Source of the DNA: Proteus mirabilis ATCC 29906
Lineage (GTDB): Bacteria; Pseudomonadota; Gammaproteobacteria; Enterobacterales; Enterobacteriaceae
DNA length: 64,000 bases
Assembly (NCBI RefSeq): GCF_000160755.1
Contig: NZ_GG668581.1
Span: 157,629-221,628 of the forward strand
Direction of reading: 5' to 3'
Below the pieces are notes generated by a model. It made no database searches. It saw only the letters and a list, made by a program, of their open reading frames with translations, and was not told the DNA's origin. This document shows, piece after piece, positions 21,301 through 31,265 of the stretch. A program made the position numbers and the translations under genes. Position 1 is the first letter of the stretch. Each line of letters starts with the position of its first letter.

Positions 21301-21627
21301 ATGGCGTCCTATAAAGTGGTAATGACGAAAGATGCCGAAACAGACTTAGAGGACATCAATAACTATATTGCCGACCACGACAGCATAGATAATGCAGATT
21401 ATGTATTAGATGAGCTGCTTAAGGTCACTAATACACAGGCTAACTTTCCTATGAAAGGCAGTATTCCAAAGGAATTACAAAGTTTAGGTATTCGTGAATA
21501 TCAGCAAATCTTTTTTAAACCTTATCGTGTCATCTATCACACAATAGCAAAACAAGTGGTTATCTTTATTATTGCGGATGGCAGACGAGACATGCAAGCC
21601 CTGCTTACTCGGCGACTTTTAGGGTAA
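21301..21627 (+). CDS. Type II toxin, RelE/ParE superfamily
   Basis: A 108-residue RelE/ParE-fold toxin. Features seen: AETDLEDINNYIADHDSID in the N-terminal helices, the core strand REYQQIFFKPYRVIYHT and the C-terminal ADGRRDMQALLTRRLL, which is characteristic of ParE-like plasmid-stabilisation toxins. ParE members poison gyrase and RelE members cut mRNA on the ribosome. I cannot assign the target from sequence alone; the C-terminal motif leans to ParE. It overlaps nothing and is convergent with the tRNA-Gly genes. Confidence 0.88.
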   Translation: MASYKVVMTKDAETDLEDINNYIADHDSIDNADYVLDELLKVTNTQANFPMKGSIPKELQSLGIREYQQIFFKPYRVIYHTIAKQVVIFIIADGRRDMQALLTRRLLG

Positions 21628-21759
21628 AAATATCTTACTGTATATTCTTATCATAGAGAGACAGGCCGACTTCTAAAAACAACTTAGCTAATGCTATTAC
21701 GACAAACGCTTTGATTTATAAGAATTTACTGAGTTTATTGAAGTCTTTGGAAGAAGATT

Positions 21760-21835
<76 letters not shown>

Positions 21836-21875
21836 ATTTGGTAAGTTTTGTGCTGATAATTATCGAAGAAAGATT

Positions 21876-21951
<76 letters not shown>

Positions 21952-21983
21952 GTCGCTAATACTGATAACTATCGAAGAAAGAT

Positions 21984-22059
<76 letters not shown>

Positions 22060-22109
22060 GTCTTTCTTACACCCGTACAAACGAAATTCTTCATCGGTAC
22101 GGGAAGCGC

Positions 22110-22137
22110 ATTATACGAGAAAAATGCTTAACCGCAA
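22110..22137 (-). promoter_or_regulatory. Promoter of the tRNA-Gly operon
   Basis: Minus strand: TTGCGG (22137-22132), a 16-bp spacer, consensus TATAAT (22115-22110), then the GC-rich discriminator GCGCTTCCCG. This is a typical growth-rate-controlled, stringently regulated stable-RNA promoter. Confidence 0.85.
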
Positions 22138-22226
22138 GCCCTTATCAGTAAAAAAATGCGTTTTTTTGATTGCATGACGATAAAATCGTCACAATGATGC
22201 AATATCAGCCATCAATCCGCTAATTT

Positions 22227-22772
22227 CTACTCTTTAATAAAGGTTTGGCGATAATAGGCTAATTCTGCAATAGATTCTCGAATATCATCCAACGCTTGAT
22301 GAGTATTATTTTTCTTAAATCCTTCAAGGATTTCAGGTTTCCAGCGACGAGCTAACTCTTTTAGTGTACTGACATCGAGATAACGATAATGAAAATATTT
22401 TTCTAATTCAGGCATATAGCGAAATAGAAAACGTCTATCTTGCCCCACACTATTACCACAGATCGGTGATGCACCCTGTGGCACCCATTTTTCAAGGAAT
22501 TCGATAGTGGCTTGTTGTGCAGCCGCATCATCATACTGACTTTCTTTAACCCGCTGAACTAAACCACTTGCCGTATGTGTTGTAGTATTCCATTCATCCA
22601 TCGAGGCGAGTAATTTATCCGATTGATGTACGGCAATAACGGGACCTTCAGCTAAAATATTAAGTTGGGGATCGGTGACGATAGTGGCAATTTCAATAAT
22701 ACGATCGCGTTCAGGATCAAGGCCAGTCATTTCCAGATCTATCCAGATAAGATTGTTCTCGCTTTTTGACAT
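22227..22772 (-). CDS. orn: Oligoribonuclease
   Basis: Orn is a DEDDh 3'-5' exoribonuclease that clears 2-5 nt RNA fragments, including pGpG from cyclic-di-GMP turnover. The 181-residue product shows [11 protein letters not shown] (Asp and Glu ligands), [13 protein letters not shown] and [13 protein letters not shown] (catalytic His and Asp). The ATG at 22772 ([12 protein letters not shown]) is preceded by AGGATAT; an in-frame start 11 codons upstream is less likely. It diverges from rsgA and lies next to the tRNA-Gly genes, as in E. coli. Confidence 0.97.
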   Translation of the reverse strand: MSKSENNLIWIDLEMTGLDPERDRIIEIATIVTDPQLNILAEGPVIAVHQSDKLLASMDEWNTTTHTASGLVQRVKESQYDDAAAQQATIEFLEKWVPQGASPICGNSVGQDRRFLFRYMPELEKYFHYRYLDVSTLKELARRWKPEILEGFKKNNTHQALDDIRESIAELAYYRQTFIKE

Positions 22773-22887
22773 AATATATCCTAGCTGTTTCTTAGAGTGA
22801 GACATGATATTTTAACCTTTATCATAGCGCGTTTACTCAATAAGCACGACAAAAGAACATCTAACCGAATAACACAAGTGAGGATCG

Positions 22888-23946
22888 GTGACAAAACGTA
22901 AATTATCTAAAGGCCAGCAACGCCGAGTACAAGAAAATCATAAAAAGCGTTTGCAAAGCAAAGAGAAAAAAAATCACGTTGAATTAGACGATACACAATT
23001 AGGCGAAGCGACCGAAGGCCTCGTTATCAGTCGCTTTGGGCAACATGCAGATATTGAAGCTGCAGATGGCTCTATTACCCGTTGTAATATTCGCCGTACT
23101 ATTTCATCCCTAGTCACAGGCGATAGAGTGGTGTGGCGCCCTGCATTACAAACCCAAGAAAATGTGCGCGTCAATGGCATTGTAGAAGCTGTTCATGAGC
23201 GTACTTCTGTACTCACTCGCCCAGATTATTATGATGGTATTAAACCTATTGCCGCTAATATCGATCAAATTATTATTGTTTCAGCCATTTTACCTGAGCT
23301 TTCACTTAATATTATCGACCGCTACTTAGTGGCTTGTGAAACCTTAAATATCGAACCCCTTATTGTATTGAATAAAGTCGATATGTTAGATGCAGAAAGC
23401 CGAGCGATGGTAAGTGAGTGGATGCAAATTTATAAAGATATTGGTTATCGAGTGCTTGAAGTCTCAAGCTATACCAAAGAGGGATTAGAAGCATTAACTC
23501 AAGCATTAATTGGCCGCATCTCTATTTTTGCTGGCCAGTCAGGTGTGGGTAAATCGAGCCTTCTCAATACTCTCTTACCACCAATGGAAGAAAGTATTCT
23601 GGTCAATCAAGTCTCTGACAACTCAGGGCTTGGACAACATACCACCACCGCATCGCGCCTTTACCATTTCCCTCTAGGAGGCGATGTTATTGATTCACCG
23701 GGGGTACGTGAATTTGGTTTGTGGCATTTAACACCTGAGCAAGTGACCAAAGGTTTTATTGAGTTTCGACCTTTCTTAGGAGGCTGTAAATTCCGTGATT
23801 GTAAGCATAATGACGATCCGGGTTGCTTGATCACCGAAGCCGTAGATAAAGGTGAAATCGCACCAACCCGATTTGAAAACTATCATCGTATTTTAGAAAG
23901 TATGAGTCAGGTGAAAGTGCGTAAAAATATTAATTTAGACTCTTAA
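22888..23946 (+). CDS. rsgA: Ribosome small subunit GTPase RsgA
   Basis: RsgA is a circularly permuted GTPase that checks late maturation of the 30S subunit. The 352-residue product starts at GTG (22888) after AGGATC. Order of parts: a basic N-terminal tail, an OB domain (about 40-110), then permuted GTPase motifs NKVD (G4) before [10 protein letters not shown] (G1) and DSPGVREFG (G3), and a C-terminal zinc knuckle ([16 protein letters not shown]). It is followed on the same strand by psd and mscM, a conserved order. Confidence 0.97.
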   Translation: MTKRKLSKGQQRRVQENHKKRLQSKEKKNHVELDDTQLGEATEGLVISRFGQHADIEAADGSITRCNIRRTISSLVTGDRVVWRPALQTQENVRVNGIVEAVHERTSVLTRPDYYDGIKPIAANIDQIIIVSAILPELSLNIIDRYLVACETLNIEPLIVLNKVDMLDAESRAMVSEWMQIYKDIGYRVLEVSSYTKEGLEALTQALIGRISIFAGQSGVGKSSLLNTLLPPMEESILVNQVSDNSGLGQHTTTASRLYHFPLGGDVIDSPGVREFGLWHLTPEQVTKGFIEFRPFLGGCKFRDCKHNDDPGCLITEAVDKGEIAPTRFENYHRILESMSQVKVRKNINLDS

Positions 23947-24034
23947 GCATAGATTCACTGACAACCCTATTAAGGGTGGGTACAATAGACCCCTTTTGTC
24001 GATTTTTTATCGTTCGATCCCAGAGGTTGCCATT

Positions 24035-24946
24035 TTGGACAAGCTAAAAATTAAACTACAGTATCTATTGCCTAAATTATGGCTAACACAGCTAGCTGGT
24101 TGGTTTGCCAATAAAAAAGCGGGTAGCGTTACTCAATTTGCTATCAAAATGTTTGCTCGCGCATATAAAGTTGATATGAATGAAGCGAAAGAGAGCCAAT
24201 TTCAGGCTTATGCAACATTTAATGAGTTTTTTATTCGTGCATTAAAAGATGGCGCTCGCCCTATTGTTGAAGGAGATAACCAACTGGCTCTCCCCGCAGA
24301 TGGCGCTGTCAGTCAGCTTGGTCAGATCCAAGACGATCAAATTTTACAAGCCAAAGGGCACTCTTACACCCTTGAAGCGTTGCTAGCAGGTAATTTTACC
24401 TTGGCCGACCAGTTCCGCCATGGGCAATTTATTACAACCTATCTTTCACCACGGGATTACCACCGTGTTCATATGCCTTGCGATGGGTTATTAAAAGAGA
24501 TGATTTATGTCCCCGGCGATCTCTTTTCTGTTAATCCTTTAACTGCGGCAAATGTTCCTAACTTATTTGCTCGTAATGAACGTATTATTTGCCTTTTTGA
24601 CACCCAATTTGGTCCCATGATACAAATTCTTGTTGGAGCGACCATTGTAGGGAGTATTGAAACGGTCTGGTGTGGCATGGTAACACCACCACGTGAAGGT
24701 ATTATTAAACGTTGGACTTATCCTCAAGCGGATAAAGTTGGCGCTATATTTCTGAAAAAAGGTGAAGAGATGGGACGCTTTAAATTAGGCTCGACCGTTA
24801 TTAACCTCTTCCCTGAAAATAGTGTTCAATTAAATAAAGATCTGATGAACGGCTCTGTAACATTAATGGGAGAACTACTAGGCTCTATCATTAATGCCAC
24901 AGGCACTGATCATAAGGCCTGCGATAATAATACCATTAATGAATAA
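24035..24946 (+). CDS. psd: Phosphatidylserine decarboxylase proenzyme
   Basis: Psd converts phosphatidylserine to phosphatidylethanolamine at the inner membrane. It is made as a proenzyme that cuts itself at the LGST motif (here in [11 protein letters not shown] near the C-terminus) to form the pyruvoyl group. I prefer the TTG at 24035 ([14 protein letters not shown]): AGAGG lies about 8 bases upstream, and this matches the N-terminus of E. coli Psd. It gives 303 residues. A further in-frame TTG at 23996 would add 13 unconserved residues. The gene lies 22 bp before mscM. Confidence 0.94.
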   Translation: MDKLKIKLQYLLPKLWLTQLAGWFANKKAGSVTQFAIKMFARAYKVDMNEAKESQFQAYATFNEFFIRALKDGARPIVEGDNQLALPADGAVSQLGQIQDDQILQAKGHSYTLEALLAGNFTLADQFRHGQFITTYLSPRDYHRVHMPCDGLLKEMIYVPGDLFSVNPLTAANVPNLFARNERIICLFDTQFGPMIQILVGATIVGSIETVWCGMVTPPREGIIKRWTYPQADKVGAIFLKKGEEMGRFKLGSTVINLFPENSVQLNKDLMNGSVTLMGELLGSIINATGTDHKACDNNTINE

Positions 24947-24968
24947 TTCGTAATTCGGAGTAAACCTT

Positions 24969-27900
24969 GTGCGCCTGATAATCAGTCTACTTTTTAGCTT
25001 TTTTCTGACTATCTCATTCAATACTTCGGTGTTTGCTGCGGATGTTGATAAATTACGTCAAGATATCAAACAACTTGAAGGCAGTACTAATCCTCAAGAT
25101 ATTGAAACTGTTCAGGCGCTACAAGGCACCATCAATTGGATAAATGATGGTGAAAAAGCTCAAGTTAATGCGGATAATTATCAAAAGACTATTGATGAAT
25201 ATCCGCAGATCACTCAAGAGTTAAGGGCTAAATTACTCGAAGAGAGTCACTCAGTTCCAACAATTCCAGAAAAAATTACTATTCCTGAGCTTGAGCAAAA
25301 AATCATTCAAGTGAGTAGCCAACTGATGGAACAAGCTCGGCTACAACAACAAGAGCAAGATAAAAGCCGTGAAATCAGCGAATCACTCAATTTACTCCCT
25401 CAGCAACTTTCAGAAGCTCGTCGTTTACTAAGTGATGCAACGGCGCGTTTAGCGGCAATAGGGGCATCAAACACCCCACTAGCAGAAGCACAAAATAAAT
25501 TAACCCAAGCTGAAGTCACAGCACGAAAAGCGATGGTTAATGAGCTGGAAATGGCGCAACTTTCTGCTAATAATCGTCAAGAAATTACTCGACTGCGCTT
25601 GGAGCTATTTAAAAAACGTTATCAACGACTTGATGTACAACTGCAACAATTGCGTAGTTTACTGAATATTAAGCGCCAAGAAGTGGCAGATCTCGCTTTA
25701 GAAAAGACAGAAATGCTCGCCGAGCAAGGGGGCGAACTCCCCGAGTTTCTGACTAAGCAAATCGAGACTAACCGTCAACTTTCTCAGATCCTCAATAAAC
25801 AGACGCAAGAAATGAGTGAGTTAACCGAAAAACAGCGTCTAACAACACAACAAACCCAACAAGTAAGACAGACACTCACAACCATTCGAGAGCAAGCCCA
25901 ATGGTTAAGTGGCTCTACGGCATTAGGTGAAGCATTAAGAACACAATTGGCTCGCTTACCTGAAATGCCCCGCTCTCAAGAGCTGGATAGAGATATCGTT
26001 CAGTTACGTGTTGAACGATTAGGCTATGAAGAGATGCTAGAAAACCTAGGCAAAATCCAACCTCCTGAAACTGCCGATGGCTCAAAGCTACCAGAAGCTC
26101 AGCAATATATTTTTGACTCCCTCATTCAAGCGCGCCAAGAGTTACTCAATTCTCTTTTATCCGGTTATGACTCCCAAATCTTAGAGCTGACCAAGCTTAA
26201 AGTAGCCACCACACAACTTGCGGATGCCTTAAAAGAGACAAAAGATGCCACAAACCGCTATATGTTCTGGGTGGCCGATATCAGCCCAATAAAACTCAAT
26301 TATCCGGTTTTATTAATTAAAGATATTACTCGCCTACTCTCATTAGATACTTTCTCACAATTAGGGCATGCTGCGGTTAACATGCTCAAAAACCAAGATA
26401 CCTTTATCTATCTACTGGTCACCCTATCTATTGTCGGTTTTAGTCTTCGTACCCGTAAGCATTACAATGCGTTTCTTGAAAGAGTCAGTAATCGCATTGG
26501 TAAAGTCACTCAAGATCATTTCTCATTAACGGTGCGTACCGTATTTTGGTCAATATTAATCGCCTTACCACTACCGCTATTATGGTCTGCCGTAGGATAT
26601 GGTTTACAAAGTGTCGAATGGCGTTATCCCATGGCGGGAGCGATTGGTTATGGTGTAACTGCCGCAGCCCCCGTGCTATGGCTATTTATGATAAGTGCTA
26701 CCTTTGCTCGCCCTAATGGGTTATTTATCGCGCAATTTAAATGGAAAGAGAGTCGTGTGAAAAAAGCGATGCGCTTTTATCAACTGTCGATTTTCGTCAT
26801 TGTGCCGTTAATGATGTCGCTTATCACCTTTGAATACTATAGTGACAGAGAATTTGCGCCAACAGTTGGACGTTTTTGCTTTTTATTATTGTGCATTGCT
26901 TTAAGTTTTATTACCTCAAGCCTAAAAAAAGCACATGTGCCGCTTTACTTAGATAAACATGGCTCTGGTGATAATGTGATAAATACCATTTTATGGTGGT
27001 TCTTACTTGTTGCCCCTGTTCTTGCTGCCCTCGCGGCTATCTTAGGCTATCTCTCAACCTCCATCGTATTACTGGGTCGCTTAGAGATGTCTGTGGCGAT
27101 TTGGTTTGCCTTGCTGATTATTTATCATATTATTCAACGATGGATGCTGATCCAACGTCGTAAGCTTGCCTTTGAACGAGCCAAACAAAAACGGGCAGAA
27201 ATTTTAGCTCAACGAGCTAAAGGGGAAGATGAGAATACCATTGTTGGCAGCAGTGGTGAGAGTACCGCTAACTTAGAGTTGGAAGATCAAGCCATTGACC
27301 TTGATGCGATTAGTGCACAATCTATTGGTCTAGTTCGTTCTATTCTGACCATGATTGCACTTGTGTCCATGATTTTACTCTGGTCAGAGCTCAATACAGC
27401 CTTCTCTTTTGTCGATAATATCCGACTATGGGATGTGACTTCCTCCGTTAATGGCGTCAATACTATCCAGCCCATTACCATGGGGTCTATCTTAGTCGCT
27501 ATATTAGTGATTATTATCACGGCACAATTGGTAAGAAACCTGCCAGCACTGCTTGAACTGGCAATTTTACAACACTTAGATCTAACACCTGGTACAGGTT
27601 ATGCCATTACCACTTTAACGAAATACAGCATCACCCTAATAGGCAGTATTGTTGGTTTCTCATTATTAGGTATTGAGTGGTCAAAACTACAATGGTTAAT
27701 TGCCGCTATGGGGGTAGGTCTTGGTTTTGGCTTACAAGAAATTTTTGCCAACATTATCTCAGGGTTAATGATCTTGTTTGAAAAGCCAATCCGTATTGGT
27801 GATACCGTTACTATCCGTAACTTGACTGGGAATATTTCTAAAATCAATACGCGAGCCACCACGCTCACCGATTGGGATAGAAAAGAGATCATTGTGCCTA

Positions 27901-28304
27901 ATAAAGCATTTATTACAGAGCAATTTATTAACTGGTCATTATCAGACTCTATTACACGTATCGTAATGACCATCCCTGCGCCAGCTGATTGCAATAGTGA
28001 ACAAGTGACTAATGTATTATTAGAAGCCTCTAAACGCTCTACCATGATTTTAGACAACCCCGCTCCTGAGGTTTACTTGGTTGACCTACAACAAGGGATC
28101 CAAATCTTCGAGTTACGTGTTTATGCCGCAGAAATGGGACATAGAATGCCAGCCAGACATGAGATCCATCAAAATATTCTGCTAGCCTTTGCAGAGCATG
28201 GCATTCCATTACCATTCCCGCCGTTCCAAGCACGGGTAGATATGGTGGGTAATACCATTAGTACTTCAATGCGTGCAACACCAAGAGAAGTAGGCGGATT
28301 GTAG
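24969..28304 (+). CDS. mscM: Miniconductance mechanosensitive channel MscM
   Basis: A large MscS-family channel (YjeP/MscM) that opens under membrane tension to release solutes during hypo-osmotic shock. The 1111-residue product has a signal peptide (ends VFA, about residue 23) and a long Gln/Glu/Leu-rich periplasmic coiled-coil region (about 25-430). Eleven or so membrane helices follow, then the MscS core with pore region GLGFGLQEIFANIISGLMIL and the beta domain FEKPIRIGDTVTI. The start is GTG at 24969 with GGAG upstream. It ends in a terminator at 28328-28375. It is the last gene of its syntenic block before the fimbrial cluster. Confidence 0.95.
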   Translation: MRLIISLLFSFFLTISFNTSVFAADVDKLRQDIKQLEGSTNPQDIETVQALQGTINWINDGEKAQVNADNYQKTIDEYPQITQELRAKLLEESHSVPTIPEKITIPELEQKIIQVSSQLMEQARLQQQEQDKSREISESLNLLPQQLSEARRLLSDATARLAAIGASNTPLAEAQNKLTQAEVTARKAMVNELEMAQLSANNRQEITRLRLELFKKRYQRLDVQLQQLRSLLNIKRQEVADLALEKTEMLAEQGGELPEFLTKQIETNRQLSQILNKQTQEMSELTEKQRLTTQQTQQVRQTLTTIREQAQWLSGSTALGEALRTQLARLPEMPRSQELDRDIVQLRVERLGYEEMLENLGKIQPPETADGSKLPEAQQYIFDSLIQARQELLNSLLSGYDSQILELTKLKVATTQLADALKETKDATNRYMFWVADISPIKLNYPVLLIKDITRLLSLDTFSQLGHAAVNMLKNQDTFIYLLVTLSIVGFSLRTRKHYNAFLERVSNRIGKVTQDHFSLTVRTVFWSILIALPLPLLWSAVGYGLQSVEWRYPMAGAIGYGVTAAAPVLWLFMISATFARPNGLFIAQFKWKESRVKKAMRFYQLSIFVIVPLMMSLITFEYYSDREFAPTVGRFCFLLLCIALSFITSSLKKAHVPLYLDKHGSGDNVINTILWWFLLVAPVLAALAAILGYLSTSIVLLGRLEMSVAIWFALLIIYHIIQRWMLIQRRKLAFERAKQKRAEILAQRAKGEDENTIVGSSGESTANLELEDQAIDLDAISAQSIGLVRSILTMIALVSMILLWSELNTAFSFVDNIRLWDVTSSVNGVNTIQPITMGSILVAILVIIITAQLVRNLPALLELAILQHLDLTPGTGYAITTLTKYSITLIGSIVGFSLLGIEWSKLQWLIAAMGVGLGFGLQEIFANIISGLMILFEKPIRIGDTVTIRNLTGNISKINTRATTLTDWDRKEIIVPNKAFITEQFINWSLSDSITRIVMTIPAPADCNSEQVTNVLLEASKRSTMILDNPAPEVYLVDLQQGIQIFELRVYAAEMGHRMPARHEIHQNILLAFAEHGIPLPFPPFQARVDMVGNTISTSMRATPREVGGL

Positions 28305-28327
28305 TCAATTACATCTATTACTTTGAA

Positions 28328-28375
28328 TAAAAATGCCACTAATTTAAATGAAAAAACCAAAATAGTGGCATTTTT
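28328..28375. terminator. mscM terminator
   Basis: The perfect 13-bp stem AAAAATGCCACTA/TAGTGGCATTTTT has a loop of about 22 nt and ends in T5. It lies 24 bp after the mscM stop. Confidence 0.8.
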
Positions 28376-29604
28376 GCTTCTTGTTACCACTCTTCTTACC
28401 ACTGTTATGCGCCTAGCATTCAATACAAACAGCCAGTTATAAACAGCTATTCTGTTGGTATGACGCATGTCACACCACAATAGGTATGCACACTCCGTTT
28501 ACCTATCACTATTAATAACTTTTTTTTCACTTTTTTGTTTAATAAAATTGATGATTAATAACACAATGAAACTATTTTATCGATATATAATTATACAATA
28601 TTGGAATATGAACATCATAAAATGTTACTTAGTTTTCTATTTACTTATAGAGATCTCTTTTATTACCAAAGATCCTTCTTACTAAGTAAAGAATTAAGAA
28701 ATAATAGCGACCATCTTAGTTGCTTACTGTTTTCTCTTATTTTAATGTTTATCAATTTTTGCAATATAAAAAGCCATCTTTGTTCTGTATTCTTCAAAAA
28801 TTTGTGCAAACACGCCTATCTTTTTTTATTGCTAAAGATCACAAAAATACGTTTTTATACTTAAATTTACTCAATAAATGAGTATTAAAATACTATTTTC
28901 GATATTTTATTTTACTTATTTTTATCATATTTAATTTTTGTTTAACTTAAGTCAAATAATTTTAGTTTATTTTTTAACCTATCATTATCCTCTCCTTTTC
29001 CTTGCTGCATCAGCGTGACGTAGCAAAAATCATTCAAATTGCTATATGAAACACCAACAAGTAGTCTAAAAAAGATAAGTGTATTAATTTATTATATACG
29101 CAGGTTTGTTTTCTCTTCACACGAGGTGAACACTAACTTGGCCAATTTCTTTTTTATCTTTATTTTTAAATATAATAGATAAACATATTTATTAAAAAAT
29201 AAGTAATTAAGAAATTAATTAATATTTATATTTAATAAAAACAAAATAAAAAAATAAAATGAAAAAAGAAAAATAAAAAACACAAATAAGAAATATAAAT
29301 CATCAATTAACAATTTATATTAAAAAATACTAAAACTTAAGTGGACTATTAATGAAAATAAAAACAATAGTTATAAAAATTACATATAAAAAAATAAAAA
29401 TTTAAGTGTTATATTCAAAGATAACAATAAAAAATAACTATAAATATTCTTCTCTAATTAAAAAGTAGCATTACAACTTATAATGTTAATATTTTTTTAA
29501 CTCACAAAAAAAATGCGTATTATTACCTATTAACAATGCTAAGATATATTGCTAGCTTCGTTTAAAATGCATTATTAATAAACAATAATAAGAAGGACTC
29601 CATT
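28376..29604. other. Long, extremely AT-rich gene-free region before the fimbrial cluster
   Basis: About 1.2 kb without a supportable gene. 29160-29460 is almost pure A/T with long A- and T-runs. Short frames here (for example 28467-28864) have no ribosome site, no family resemblance and a composition explained by AT bias. The region is typical of H-NS-silenced flanks of acquired fimbrial genes and marks the join of two blocks that are separate in E. coli. Confidence 0.5.
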
Positions 29605-30468
29605 ATGGAAAAATCCCGCACAACATTAGACCAATGGATCACCTTACAAGCTGTTGTTGATTACGGTGGCTTTGCTCAAGCCGCTGATGTGTTACATAGG
29701 ACTCAATCATCAATTAGCTATACTATCAATAAGTTAGAACAAACCTTGGGTATAGAAATACTTTCTTTAGAAAAAAGACGCGCAGTATTAACTACTGAGG
29801 GAGAACTATTGCTAACACTTTCTCGAGAAGTGACAGAAAAAGCATTATCTCTAGAAAAAAAGGCAAAAAATATCAAATTTAACAATAAGTTAAAAATTAA
29901 CGTACTAATTGACCCAATGTATGTCGCTGATCCTTTTTTGAACAAAATATCACAATTTATTAAGCAGAATAAACAGTATGATATTAATATTTATAGGAAT
30001 TCTCTCAGCAAATCAGAAATTTTAGCGCAAAAAGAATATGATTTAATTGTGTCACCTTATTATATTAAATCACTGCAACCTATTGTTTTAGAAAGCATTA
30101 CAACTACCTTAGTATCACATCCAGATAGCCCATTACAGAAACTACAAGATGAGGAATTATTGCAGGAATTACAAAAACATAGCTGTATTTCTCTTTCTCC
30201 TGATTCACCCGATACTGATAATCAGGCCCAAGTCATTCAAGTTGGCTCGGTAGAGACAGCAATTAGCTTAATTCAGCATGGTTTAGGTTATGCACGTCTC
30301 CCCCTTATTTTTATTCAAGATGAATTGAATAAAAAAACAATAAAACAATTAATAACGCATAAAAAAGAGAAGGAATATAAATTCTATTTATATTTGAATA
30401 AAAATTCATTTATTAATGAAAACTTGCAAAGTTTATTATCAACAATTAGCTATTCAACAAATATCTAA
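29605..30468 (+). CDS. LysR-type transcriptional regulator
   Basis: A 287-residue LysR-family regulator. The N-terminal winged helix-turn-helix (about 8-65: WITLQAVVDYGGFAQAADVL, then RTQSSISYTINKLEQTLGI) is clear. A degenerate periplasmic-binding-like effector domain follows (about 95-285), rich in Lys, Asn and Ile. AAGGA precedes the ATG. It lies about 210 bp ahead of the fimbrial major subunit on the same strand, so it may control that operon; many Proteus fimbriae instead have MrpJ-type regulators, none of which is seen here. Its effector and targets are unknown. Confidence 0.85.
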   Translation: MEKSRTTLDQWITLQAVVDYGGFAQAADVLHRTQSSISYTINKLEQTLGIEILSLEKRRAVLTTEGELLLTLSREVTEKALSLEKKAKNIKFNNKLKINVLIDPMYVADPFLNKISQFIKQNKQYDINIYRNSLSKSEILAQKEYDLIVSPYYIKSLQPIVLESITTTLVSHPDSPLQKLQDEELLQELQKHSCISLSPDSPDTDNQAQVIQVGSVETAISLIQHGLGYARLPLIFIQDELNKKTIKQLITHKKEKEYKFYLYLNKNSFINENLQSLLSTISYSTNI

Positions 30469-30641
30469 AAACTTTTAATAAAAAATCATTTTAATTAAAT
30501 TACGACATATTAAATAATTTGATGTAAGAACAAAAAAACTCATGTAAATGTTTATTAACTTAAAAAATTAGCAGTGTTATATTTTATCGGCATACTGTCT
30601 ATGCAAATAAATTTATACACATATATACTTATAAATAGATT

Positions 30642-30665
30642 AAAAAGTAAGTTCGCTTACTTTTT
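30642..30665 (+). promoter_or_regulatory. UUCG-capped hairpin in the fimbrial leader
   Basis: The perfect 10-bp stem AAAAAGTAAG/CTTACTTTTT is closed by the very stable TTCG tetraloop and ends in five T, 5 bases before the AGGA ribosome site of the major subunit. It could terminate regulator-gene transcripts, attenuate the operon, or protect the pilin mRNA 5' end. The structure is seen; its role is not. Confidence 0.7.
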
Positions 30666-30679
30666 ATATAGGACCGATC

Positions 30680-31201
30680 ATGAGCAAATTAAATAAATCA
30701 CTCTGTGCATTAGGAGTGACTCTTTCTATATTCTCAGCACCTGCTGCTTTAGCATCAGGCACAATTAACTTTACGGGAGAAATAACCGATCAAGCATGTA
30801 CTGTTGATGGCTCTTCTAAAAACTTAACCGTCGACTTAGGCAAAGTTTCTTCTAAAAGCTTAGCAACCAAAGGGGAAGTTGCTGGCCTGAAAGATTTTAC
30901 CATTAAATTAATCGACTGCCCTGTTGATACCACTGTAGCCGTACGTTTTGGCGGTACTCGTGATGCAAGCGACAGAGATATCTTAGCTATAGATCAAGTT
31001 TCTGGTGGCGCAACTAACGTAGGTATCGCGTTATTTGAGAAAGATGCTGTTTCCCAAATCAAACTGTATGACGATTCACAAGATGTACAGATCACAGGTA
31101 CGGAAATTAACCTAGACTACGTTGCTCGTTATAAAGCAACTGATGCGGCAACACCAGGCCCTGCCAATGGCTCTGCTGTATATAGCATCCAATATAAATA
31201 A
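30680..31201 (+). CDS. Major fimbrial subunit (type 1-like pilin)
   Basis: A 173-residue fimbrillin exported by the Sec system and polymerised by the chaperone-usher pathway. Signal peptide ends near Ala25 (SAPAALA). The mature part has the pilin disulfide pair Cys40/Cys80, the Gly-rich FGGTRDASD segment and a C-terminal beta strand ending AVYSIQYK with the conserved penultimate Tyr. AGGA lies upstream of the ATG, just after a UUCG hairpin. It is the first gene of a four-gene fimbrial operon, with an intercistronic hairpin after its stop. Which named Proteus fimbria this is cannot be told from sequence alone. Confidence 0.92.
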   Translation: MSKLNKSLCALGVTLSIFSAPAALASGTINFTGEITDQACTVDGSSKNLTVDLGKVSSKSLATKGEVAGLKDFTIKLIDCPVDTTVAVRFGGTRDASDRDILAIDQVSGGATNVGIALFEKDAVSQIKLYDDSQDVQITGTEINLDYVARYKATDAATPGPANGSAVYSIQYK

Positions 31202-31215
31202 TAAATGATAAATAT

Positions 31216-31237
31216 GAGGGTAATCACCATTACCCTC
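31216..31237 (+). other. Intercistronic hairpin after the major pilin gene
   Basis: The perfect 9-bp stem GAGGGTAAT/ATTACCCTC has a CACC loop and no T-tract. It lies 14 bp after the pilin stop and 28 bp before the chaperone start. Such hairpins after major-pilin genes commonly stabilise the pilin message over distal genes; that role is inferred. Confidence 0.7.
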
Positions 31238-31265
31238 TCACCTCTCCTCAAACTTATGGCCACTT

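Noticed and set aside
28467-28864. 72- and 87-codon frames in the AT-rich region
   Set aside because: No ribosome sites, Phe/Leu/Lys/Asn-rich as expected from A/T bias, and they overlap each other.
28376-30679. Invertible promoter element for the fimbrial operon, as in mrp
   Set aside because: I found no pair of long inverted repeats and no recombinase gene in the window.
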